A stretch of 10,924 nucleotides of DNA from Stephanodiscus triporus. Lineage: Eukaryota; Bacillariophyta; Thalassiosirophyceae; Thalassiosirales; Thalassiosiraceae. Under the pieces are notes generated by a model that worked only from the letters and a program-made list of their open reading frames with translations, did no database searches and had not been told where the DNA came from. Shown here one piece after another: positions 1 through 6,736 of the stretch. Location: the NCBI GenBank assembly GCA_036939755.1, contig JALLAZ010000983.1:1-10924 (forward strand), written 5' to 3'. Numbering within the stretch: the stretch's first letter is position 1; each line of letters opens with the position of its first letter. Made by a program: the position numbers and the translations under genes.

Positions 1-514
1 CACCTTGGATATGTTTGGAGAGGATGTGGGAACCATTCCATGTGGGTTTGGAGCCTCAACCAATGCACAAAGGCTTCATTTGGCACCCAGCCATGACCCT
101 GAGTTTTCAGCTGACTTCCCAAATCTGGGCCATCAAGTGTGATGGTAGCAGCATGATGGTGGATTCATATTCATATCCCCATCCACAGCTGGATTCATAT
201 TCATATCCCCATCCACAGCATATGAAGGCTGCCAAACACCTTGCATATGTTTGAAGAGGATGTGGGAACCATTCCATGTGCATTTGGAGCCTCAACCAAT
301 GCACAAGGGCTTCATTTGGCACCCAGCAGCGACCCTGAGTTTTCAGCTGACATCCCAAATCTGGGCCATCAAGTGTGGCGGTAGCGGCATGATGACGGAT
401 TTATATCCCCATCCACAGCATATGATGGCTATCAAACACCTTGGATATGTTTGGAGAGGATGTGGGAACCATTCCATGTGGGTTTGGAGCCCTCAACCAA
501 TGCACAAAGGCTTC
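1..514. repeat. Satellite-like tandem array, about 200-236 bp units
   Basis: Three head-to-tail copies are visible: 1-236, 237-436 and a partial third from 437 to about 514. Each begins CACCTTGGATATGTTTG or a close variant (copy 2 has CACCTTGCATATGTTTG) and continues with GATGTGGGAACCATTCCATG, then GCCTCAACCAATGCACAA. Copies 1 and 2 end with the block TATCCCCATCCACAGCATATG. The length difference comes from an internal 30-bp duplication in copy 1 plus a 6-bp indel. Unit lengths of 236 and 200 are not multiples of three, so the open frames running through the array (for example 251-721) change register between units and are better read as by-products of the repeat than as a protein. The array probably continues left of the window, because base 1 is already a unit start. 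Confidence 0.9.
161..220. repeat. 30-bp tandem duplication inside satellite copy 1
   Basis: Positions 161-190 and 191-220 are identical except for the last base. Each starts GGATTCATATTCATATCCCC and ends CCACAGC followed by T or A. Copy 2 of the satellite has only one, shortened version of this block (about 397-420), so the duplication happened within copy 1. Confidence 0.93.
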
Positions 515-1551
515 AACCTTTGCATAACCTTACCATTTACGGCCTGGCAGATACCCAGAATTCAAGAAATCTCTCAAAATTTTAGGCTTAACAGCTTAAC
601 AGCTAAGTCCGTTCTGGTGAGAACAAAACATTCCTGCCCCGTAGAATTGATACATAGGAATTGGTACCAAATCATTGTTGCCCCCACACACCACAGAACA
701 CAAACACCCCCACCATGGTGAGCTATTTCCCTCTCCAGAAGCGTGGATTTAATGGATACGCCCCCATTCCAAGCAAGGGCAACATGGAAAAGGGGTAGGG
801 GGAGGGCGCAATTGTGCAGTTTTAATTAAATTGCAAATATAAAAGAGTAATGAATTTATTTCTATTGGCCTCCCTGTTTTTTCACTAATCACTCGCCCGC
901 CATCGTCAACAGTTGCCAAAATGGCAGCCATTGCCATCAGCAGGCTGCCATATTGTACAAACTAAATTAATATATTGTAAAGAACAATAGTATAGCTTGG
1001 CTGTAAATTTAATCAACCATAAGATGGTCTTCTACGGTTATCTATGACAAAAAAACAGCAGCAGAAAAAAATGCACCTACTTTGCGGGCCATTTTGATGG
1101 CCATGCGGATCAGGCGATATGATGCTGAGTGCATCACCCAGTACAAGAGGTCTAGGGCAACCCCAAATGCCATCGGATGCTGCCATTGGGCAAGTATTTG
1201 CCCCGTATCACCCCAGCAGACAGCATGGTCATCGATTTTGGCGTAAATAATCAAGTTGTGGTGGTGCTGTGAAATCGCTCTTCCAAAGCTAGTGTTCAAA
1301 AGGCACAAAATGGACCCTCTACTCAGCTCATCGAAGAAACAGGCTGCATAGAAAGGTCAAATACCACGATTAAAGTTGAAGAGCTAAGTTATCTTTCTGG
1401 CTATCAAACGCTAACACTTGACAGAAATTGGTGAAGTTGCCAACCTGCAAAGAAGCTCATTAAAAAATGTGGCGTCCTGATGCCACATAGCTGCAAAGCT
1501 GTTAAGGAAGTTGTGTTTATTAAGTGATGATAGGTAACGTGCCTATCAATT
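515..1551. other. Gene-poor segment that breaks the satellite
   Basis: Satellite similarity stops near 514 and returns only at 1552, so about 1 kb of unrelated sequence sits between. I see no convincing gene. Minus-strand open frames at 749-937 and 1042-1308 show no recognisable domain. There is a perfect 7-bp inverted repeat (ATGTGGC at 1467-1473 with GCCACAT at 1482-1488). No terminal inverted repeats or target-site duplication were found at the edges, so an insertion is possible but not demonstrated. Confidence 0.5.
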
Positions 1552-1622
1552 GCATATGAAGGATGCTAATCACCTTGCATATGTTTGGCATTGGATCAAT
1601 AGCCTCAACCTAAGTACAACCC
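1552..1622. repeat. Degenerate outlying copy of the satellite
   Basis: Positions 1552-1588 match 218-254 of the satellite with about 4 mismatches in 37: GCATATGAAGG, then a variable 8 bases, then CACCTTGCATATGTTTG. A short stretch with GCCTCAACC follows near 1610, as in the satellite, but most of the unit between these blocks is missing. This is a deleted, diverged relative of the array about 1 kb away. Confidence 0.8.
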
Positions 1623-2128
1623 CGCTGTGCTTGGTGTCAGGGCAAAGATCAACATCATTTTTTCTACTATAACGATATGAGGTCAATGCAATTGTATATG
1701 ATTTATTGATAATTTCAAGGAAATTCATCTAACTAGTTTGGATGTTGGTTTTTTCTATTCTGTGTTAATATCCTCTTCTAAAATAAGCCTGATTCTAAAA
1801 TCTTAAATGTAGTGTTATTTTTTGGTTGGAGGGTCTTGAGTCTTGATCTTTATTTATGAAATATCATTACCTCAATTTTTGAGGTCCCTTTTCAGCCACT
1901 CCACCCATCACCCATCATTTTCTTTGTTTTTGTCGTGACTTGGTTGGAAAACGCTGTTGGCGGAGGTTGAGTTTGTCAATTCTGTCAATAGTATCTTGCC
2001 AAAACTTGATGAAGTTGAAAAGGTACCTTAGCACTAGCACCATCACAAATATCCTGTTGCAGATGAGAAGAGCAGAAGAATTCTGATTCGAAAAAAAGCT
2101 GCAGCTGCCCCCCCCCCTCTCGAAATGA
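1623..2128. other. AT-rich spacer with a perfect hairpin
   Basis: No coding potential is visible. A perfect inverted repeat, ACCTCAA (1869-1875), loop TTT, TTGAGGT (1879-1885), could form a small hairpin. A run of ten C lies at 2108-2117. Confidence 0.5.
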
Positions 2129-2431
2129 CAAGGCCATCATCATCATCATTGCAGTGGCAGTTATAGTGACAGCTGCAATGGTGGTGGTGGTGGTGGTGGA
2201 GGTGAGTGCAGCAGTGGCGGTTACAGTGACAGTGGGGGTGATGGCAATGGCAGCAGGAGACGAGACATTGGGGGTGGCACTGACGGTTTCTGCTCATGTT
2301 CATGTAACTGTTGCCTCTACCTATTAACCATATGGCAATACAATGGAAGTGATAATCTGCTCAATAAGAGCTTGAAAGAAGTAAGGAGGTTCACTGCCGG
2401 ATACAATCAGGGAAGAGGGAACCACTGGTAG
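2129..2431 (+). other. Gly/Ser-rich open frame without a start codon
   Basis: The frame is open for 100 codons from just after a TGA (2126-2128) to TAG (2429-2431) but contains no ATG. It reads as a His run, then Ser-Tyr-Ser-Asp and a seven-Gly block around 2177-2200, a second Gly/Ser/Asp-rich stretch with YSDSGGDGNGS, a Cys-rich patch, and a less repetitive end, KEVRRFTAGYNQGRGNHW. The composition recalls the Gly-rich, acidic tails of the broken family members at 3424 and 9919, but no alignable motif is shared. It may be an exon, a dead exon, or chance in trinucleotide-repeat DNA. I do not recognise a function. Confidence 0.2.
2180..2199. repeat. (GGT)n microsatellite
   Basis: GGT repeats for about six units at 2180-2199. 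A CAT run lies nearby at 2135-2149. Both are simple trinucleotide repeats inside the Gly-rich open frame. Confidence 0.85.
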
Positions 2432-2933
2432 GAACCACTATTGCTGTAATGGAGGAAATTGGAACAAACCTAGGATGCGGCGTCGTCGCACATCGCCCAT
2501 GGTGTGCTGTGGTTGACACGACACACACCAACACCACAGCCATAGCAAAAGATGCCCCGCCTCATACAGGGCCATAGCTGCCGGACTGGGTAAAACCAAA
2601 ACTGTAAATCTATGCTGAGCAACAGCATAAGCTTTTTTATCTTGAGTACTTAGAGTAGTTAGAGAGGGAGGGTGGGTTTTCGAGCTCCATTTTGGTTTTT
2701 CTGTCTACTATTCCTACATACAAAAATGTGTCTATTTGTTTTTTTTCCTGGAAAAAGAGGAATAGGAGGCCAGCCCCCTTAAAATCTCTCAACACATACA
2801 TACTACGATACATATCTATCACCAGCAGCCAGGAGAGACTCCACAATGACCCCCACTGAAAGCAAAAGGGCCTGAGTGACATTTGCAGATAATAGTGGGC
2901 GCTAAGAAGCTCCAGTAGCACATAGCAATCTCA
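2432..2933. other. Spacer, no gene recognised
   Basis: Short open frames occur on both strands but none has a recognisable motif. An 8-bp inverted repeat, GCTGTGGT (2506-2513) with ACCACAGC (2533-2540), flanks a CA-rich loop. The 18-base stretch 2884-2901, TGCAGATAATAGTGGGCG, closely resembles the end of the fold-back element described at 3842-4187. Confidence 0.45.

Positions 2934-2963
<30 letters not shown>
2934..2963. repeat. (ACTT)n microsatellite
   Basis: About 7.5 uninterrupted copies of ACTT are seen. The tract ends in TTACAG, which looks like a splice acceptor, but no exon with coding character follows. Confidence 0.95.
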
Positions 2964-2964
<1 letters not shown>

Positions 2965-3369
2965 GCCAGCAGCAGGCTCAGCATTCAGCTACTGCATTCA
3001 ATTATTAATTTCCAACAGGGGGGTGGGGTGCTTTGGCGGTAAGGTATCTACTCTACTCTTTTACCTAACTAGAGGATATGGTATTTTGTCAGAGGTTTGG
3101 GTACATTTTTGTGTACCCTATCACATGGACTACACATGTTGTCACGTGATCCCGTAAGGTCCATACTGAGGAGATCGAACGAATTCCTAGGTAGACTAGA
3201 AACCATCTCAAAGCTCGAGTACCGACGAGCCTCACCAAATTCACAAGTCTGTTTGGCTTGCATCATGGTTTTTTACTATTCCACCGCCTAGTGGAGATAC
3301 AAAATATGACATTATAACAAACGAATGATGGCATAATTCGTACAACTCTATCTAACTCCTCTGTTTCAG
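2964..3369. other. Spacer with palindromic motifs
   Basis: It contains an inverted repeat GGGTACA (3099-3105) / TGTACCC (3112-3118) and the 8-bp palindrome TCACGTGA (3142-3149), which has a CACGTG core of the kind bound by bHLH or bZIP factors. Open frames of about 65 codons overlap on both strands at 3069-3291 and neither resembles a known family. The end, CTCTGTTTCAG (3359-3369), has the pyrimidine-rich look of a 3' splice site in front of the broken gene fragment at 3370. Confidence 0.4.
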
Positions 3370-3717
3370 GGACTGTCCACAGGCAGCATTTTTTCGTACC
3401 CCATTTCGGATTCATACCCCTGATTGGGGGATACTGCCAAGCGCAAGGGCAAGACCCACCTACAGTTTAGTAGCATCTACTACTGCAGGATCATGCTGGC
3501 GGAGCAGCGCTCAACCAGCAATGCAAAGGTTGAGAGCAAGGTCATCAACCTCTTTGACCTTCTGAGCTCTCAGAGCTCAAACAACAGCCCACCTCCTTGC
3601 CACGGGAAGAGGGCCCACCGCGGGGAGGCAGGCACAAGGTTCAGGATGACGAGGACGAGGGTGATAACGACGGATATGGCTGAGGCGGAGGCATTGGCGG
3701 CGGCGGCGGGGGAGTGA
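3370..3717 (+). pseudogene. Fragment of a repeated Gly-rich-tailed protein family (copy 1)
   Basis: A coherent reading starts near 3424 and includes KGKTHLQFSSIYYC followed by RIMLAEQRST. This aligns without gaps with QGRTHMQFNCMYIC and SLKVAIDRHS in the longer copy around 10440-10510: about 9 of 25 residues are identical, with several K/R, L/M and I/M replacements. The matching frame then loses register: the acidic stretch DDEDEGDNDGYG lies in another frame (3645-3680), stops at 3681-3683, and continues past the stop as a poly-Gly tract, the kind of tail the other copy also has. Upstream of 3424 the frame is interrupted by TGA (3421-3423). No ATG starts the conserved part. I infer a C-terminal fragment of a dead paralogue, possibly beginning at a splice acceptor at 3369/3370. 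The function of the family is unknown to me. Confidence 0.5.
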
Positions 3718-3841
3718 AGAAGGGGGTGAAGTGGGTTGTCTAGACATTGATTGCATGTTTTTAGTATGTCACATACATTACTTAGTAAAATTCACTAACT
3801 AATGTAAGCTGCACATAATATAACTTTTTCTAGGCTTATGG

Positions 3842-4187
3842 AAGCTTGAAGCCGCTGCAGGGAAATAGTGGGCGTGCACAATATTTCCCTCTACTCCGTT
3901 ATATTGCACTCAGTGATTTCATTGGAAAATGAAACGATCTTACCAAATTTAACTTTTGACATACCTCTCTAAGTACTTGACGCTACAAAAACTATTGGAG
4001 GGAGACTTCACATGTAGTTCTACATACTCTACAGTGTACAATAAAACTACAAAAAAATGTGGGCCGTCACTGAGTTGCAAAAACTACGAGTAAATGTGGA
4101 ACAGAGGAGTAGGTAGTTGTGCAGTGGATGGAGTTGAGGGAAATAGTGGGCGCGCGCCCCCTATCTCCGTGCAGCAGCTACGAGCTT
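3842..4187. mobile_element. 346-bp fold-back (MITE-like) element
   Basis: The left end (3842-3897) and the reverse complement of the right end (4130-4187) align over almost their full length. The outer 33 bases match at 27 positions, and after a 2-base gap the inner 16 bases match at 15 (TATTTCCCTC, one mismatch, ACTCC). Each arm is itself palindromic: on the left AGGGAAATA (3859-3867) pairs with TATTTCCCT (3882-3890); on the right GGAAATAG...CTATCTCC encloses the perfect palindrome GGGCGCGCGCCC (4148-4159). The AT-rich interior of about 230 bp has no ORF. This is the structure of a non-autonomous inverted-repeat transposon or fold-back element. I could not find a target-site duplication, so the outer edges are approximate. 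Confidence 0.7.
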
Positions 4188-4232
4188 TCAGACAGCAATA
4201 TTCAGCATCATGAATGAAATTAACTTGGAAGT

Positions 4233-4734
4233 ATGCACAAACCCTCCTCCAACACCTCCCCATTCATCCATGGTGACAGTGTCATTGGTGAACTCTACAA
4301 CAAAAAGATGGTCCTCATCCCCTTTACCTTTACTATCGATACCTATGGACGCTTTGGTCCCATGTTACAGGCCTTCCTCACCAGCACCACAAATCACCCC
4401 CCCCAAAACCTTGGCACACTACACACCACCACCCCAACACCAACCACATGTATGAACGAGCTTCCAAACCACCACACCCACTTGGTATCCTTACTTCTGC
4501 CGACATACACTCGAGCCAATCTGCCTCACCCAACCGGAGAACCCCCTTTGGCAACTCCTACACCGCCCCAACCCCAAGCATCCACACCATACAACTCCTT
4601 GGTCTTGGTATCTCCAAAGCCTTAGCTCACTCCTCTGCTCTGCCACCCGTACATTCGGCCTACCCCCCACTGCCCCTTCTTTTGACCTCTATTCATTCCT
4701 CATCCTAGAAGATACCTACCCCGTAAGTACGTAG
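4233..4734 (+). pseudogene. Possible retrotransposon reverse-transcriptase ORF tail, frameshifted
   Basis: Three reading frames carry consecutive pieces of what seems to be one protein. The first (4233 to about 4396) includes VLIPFTFTIDTYGRFGPMLQ. After an eight-C run (4397-4404) the second frame gives MYERASKPPHPLGILTSAD and then PFGNSYTAPTPSIHTIQLLG. From about 4640 a third frame gives ATRTFGLPPTAPSFD and ends at TAG 4732-4734. The hydrophobic-Pro-Phe...Gly-Arg-Phe-Gly-Pro pattern is like the segment after the reverse-transcriptase domain in some non-LTR retrotransposon ORFs, but no catalytic motif (such as Tyr-x-Asp-Asp) is present, so this is resemblance rather than proof. The fold-back element ends only 45 bp upstream, so the 5' part of the ORF may have been lost there. 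Confidence 0.4.
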
Positions 4735-4744
4735 CTTCCTAAAC

Positions 4745-4747
<3 letters not shown>

Positions 4748-4791
<44 letters not shown>
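4748..4791. repeat. (AT)22 microsatellite
   Basis: A pure 44-base alternating AT tract starts 13 bases after the end of the possible retrotransposon remnant. Such tracts can extrude cruciforms and are often length-variable. Confidence 0.97.
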
Positions 4792-4794
<3 letters not shown>

Positions 4795-5304
4795 CCACAA
4801 GACAGCAAAAAAGCGTACTATGTAAGTGAATAAGAGTGCTGTGTGCATTCGAGCAGTGTGCGTGGCCAGCATAGTTGATAGGACAGTGTCCTGCTACAGC
4901 AATACTCTTCATAATGTTGTTTGTTGTTTATGAAGGTCAAATAGCAGACTTGTTCCATGTTTAGGAGCTTCGTCTTTCAAAGGGATGGCATAAAAAGTCA
5001 GGCTATGAACAAAGACTGGGCTGGGCTGGTTAGGGTAGGGCAATTGGTGCGCTTTTTATTGAGGCAGAGGTCGAATGTGGTGGAGGCGGACGACCAAACG
5101 TGTATAGTAAAGGCTCCCCAAATCAACATACATTCCTCTCATGTTTGTGCAAAATAAAATCGTAAACGCTTTAGTTATCGATTAATCATCGCCATTACCC
5201 GGAAGGCATGAAGTGTAGCCTAAGTATTCTTCCCCAAAATCAAAAGAAAACATTAAAAAATGTGCGATAAATACTATCCCCATCATGCGCACATCACAAT
5301 ACAT
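4792..5304. other. Spacer 3' of the SET gene, one weak ORF
   Basis: This interval holds the presumed 3' flank of the minus-strand SET gene. An ATG-started plus-strand ORF of 66 codons (4957-5157) has no recognisable motif, and its stop overlaps an AATAAA-like word (5149-5156). I do not regard it as supported. A small inverted repeat, AGGACA (4880-4885) / TGTCCT (4887-4892), is present. Confidence 0.4.
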
Positions 5305-6084
5305 TTAACTCTCCTCCGACTTGTGCTCGCTGTCGTCGGCATGCACAATCTCGCTCAGCTCTTGGAAGCACGTGCGCCACTTCAAAGAAATGTAAGTGTG
5401 CAGCAGCTCCTCCCCGGCCTTGATGTCGCGGGTGGCGTATATCTCGAACCGGTCCTCATCAAAATGGCGCACCATGTGGGTGTTGGCGGTGCCCTCCTTG
5501 CAGGTATTGTAAAAGGGAGAGCAGCCACTTCCCATGCCCCACGTCTGTTGCACATTGGACGAATAACGAAGACGGCGGAAGAGGGGTAAAGGGGGTCAGT
5601 GATGAGGCGATGTGACAATCGTGTAACCGCCAATGGCGATCCCCTCCATGATGGCGCAGGCCTCTGATATCCACGCATTCATTTTCCGTTCCGTTCAAAG
5701 AGAAGGTCCGAAGAACAGCCCACAATATGTGACCAATGACGAACCCTAACATTTCGTTCAGGGCAACCGACATGAACAACATTTTGTTCGGGCGATCACG
5801 CCCGACAGACCCAGCGCACACGCATCCCCGGTTTGTGTCGCCTCAAATCGAATCATATTCACCTTATTCGGGCGCTCGGTACTCCAGGTGAAGATGTACG
5901 GACAAGTGTTACCGTCAAATCCATCGGGGAGGCGGCGCATCACGCCCTTCTCCACGAGCTCACCCTCCTTGATGTCGACTGCCGCGAAGGCGCCGTCGAA
6001 CATGCCGGTCTGTTCATTCGAGAATGACGATTGCTTCACGTAGACCTTGGAGCAGTCGATCTTCGTTTCTGGGTGGGCTGACAT
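5305..6084 (-). CDS. Small SET-domain protein (putative lysine methyltransferase), two exons
   Basis: Exon 1 is 6084-5863 (74 residues, true ATG at 6084-6082 in an A-rich context). Exon 2 is 5544-5305 (79 residues). Joining them at ...PNK/TWGMGSGC... gives 153 residues, almost wholly SET domain. Signatures in order: GMFDGAFAAVDIKEGELVE (about residues 27-45), the N-terminal SET motif; YIFTW (63-67); GSGCSPFYNTCKEGTANTH (79-97) at the position of the usual N-H-S-C-x-P-N; and FEIYATRDIKAGEELLHTY (107-125), the C-terminal motif with its Tyr. SET proteins transfer methyl from S-adenosylmethionine to lysine, on histones or other proteins. Here the canonical His of NHS is replaced (FYNTC), so the fold is clear but the activity and substrate are not. 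The C-terminus is acidic and Ser-rich (HADDSEHKSEES). There is no signal peptide or membrane segment. It lies head-to-head with the ORF at 6225. Confidence 0.85.
5545..5862 (-). other. Intron of the SET-domain gene
   Basis: The donor is AATAAG/GTGAAT and the acceptor is TGTGCAACAG/ACGTGG, read on the minus strand. The intron is 318 bp, phase 0, and no single frame passes through it: frames either side differ and each runs into stops or loses SET similarity. A CACTGAC stretch 40-50 bases before the acceptor could serve as branch site. The length is much greater than the 82-bp intron at 9367-9448. It contains a 28-codon ATG ORF (5682-5596, minus strand). Confidence 0.72.
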
Positions 6085-6157
6085 TGTTGAGATTGACGGT
6101 TGGTTGGTGGTTGGTGAGAAGTGAGAAGAGCTTGAAGTTGTGACGAGCTAACAAGAA

Positions 6158-6169
6158 GTACCTAGGTAC
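6158..6169. promoter_or_regulatory. 12-bp palindrome in a divergent promoter
   Basis: GTACCTAGGTAC is a perfect palindrome between the SET start (6084, minus) and the ATG at 6225 (plus), about 73 and 55 bp from the two starts. Its position in a 140-bp bidirectional spacer suggests a binding site for a dimeric factor. The role is inference, and the same TACCTA/TAGGTA words are common in other spacers here. Confidence 0.35.
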
Positions 6170-6224
6170 GAACGAAAATTAAGCACGGCAGCGCAGTGGT
6201 GAAGGACCGACATACTTGAGGAAG

Positions 6225-6383
6225 ATGGAATGGAAGAGTGGACGTGTGGTTCCCTGCCTCGACGAGAAGCCACATCATTACCACGTCTACGTGAGTTTCG
6301 TCGCAGAGTCCGCCAATGACGACGGAACGTACGTACTTATCATAGATAGCGAATCCAATGTGACAGAGAGAGTACTACCGTAA
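6225..6383 (+). CDS. Small ORF, 52 codons, divergent from the SET gene
   Basis: The ORF runs from a true ATG to TAA with balanced, protein-like composition: MEWKSGRVVPCLDEKPHHYH (residues 1-20), then VYVSFVAESANDDGTYVLII (21-40), ending SNVTERVLP. The frame is open for only a further 14 codons upstream. The pattern VPC...HYHVYVSF...YVLIIDSES faintly recalls the WDYHV and Y-D-L-D region of N-terminal glutamine amidohydrolases (NTAQ1), in which His and Asp are catalytic, but the catalytic Cys region is absent and I do not assign that function. A GTGAGT at 6291-6296 could be a splice donor, in which case only MEWK...HVY would be exon 1. It is a real small gene, a first exon, or a truncated gene; chance cannot be excluded. 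Confidence 0.35.
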   Translation: MEWKSGRVVPCLDEKPHHYHVYVSFVAESANDDGTYVLIIDSESNVTERVLP

Positions 6384-6736
6384 AACACGCAGCGCTTGTG
6401 CTACGCAGCGACATAGTTTTTGCGAGAAATTTACCCCTACATACGATTTGTAAAAAGTTAAGATTGAGGGCTGTGTTAATCCTTATTAGACGACCAGCAT
6501 ACCGTTGGATTCGTCTTGTTGCGCTGAATCGTTTTGGTGTGGCCCCCATTTTCTTAAAACGATCGCATCAATATCGAATTTGGTCTTTTCTGTTTTGCTA
6601 ATTACGATAGATTTAGTAGAAATCATGTCCTTTTGCCGCAAAGGCGCTGCGTATTCTACGGTACCATACTCTAAACAGCTCTAAACCATAACATCTCTTA
6701 CTTACCTAGAGTACAACATACTCTAGATGCTTCTAG
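6384..6736. other. Upstream region of the TatD gene
   Basis: No convincing gene is present; overlapping 65-70 codon frames on both strands (6340-6601) look like mutual shadows. The last 80 bases are rich in CTCTA/TACTCT words. I expect the promoter and 5' leader of the TatD-family gene to lie here. Confidence 0.45.
6706..6726. promoter_or_regulatory. Perfect inverted repeat just before the TatD ORF
   Basis: CTAGAGTA (6706-6713), spacer CAACA, TACTCTAG (6719-6726) is a perfect 8-bp-arm inverted repeat ending 10 bases before the ATG at 6737. It could be an operator-like site, or a hairpin in a 5' leader if transcription starts upstream. Function not known. Confidence 0.4.

Noticed and set aside
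107..358. Minus-strand open frame across the satellite
   Set aside because: It runs through repeat units whose lengths are not multiples of three, so the frame is a by-product of the repeat.
749..937. Minus-strand ORF of 62 codons with a true ATG
   Set aside because: No recognisable motif, Pro/Cys-rich random-looking end, no splice or neighbour support.
1042..1308. Minus-strand open frame of 88 codons
   Set aside because: No true ATG at its start, no family resemblance, and a comparable frame is open on the other strand.
2637..2921. Minus-strand open frame of 94 codons, partly hydrophobic
   Set aside because: Starts at a non-ATG codon and lies in AT-rich low-complexity DNA without any motif.
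3069..3291. Overlapping ORFs of about 65 codons on both strands
   Set aside because: Neither resembles a known protein, and both strands being open is expected for this composition; kept only as spacer.
5260..5589. Plus-strand ORF of 109 codons opposite SET exon 2
   Set aside because: It is an antisense shadow of the SET coding sequence.
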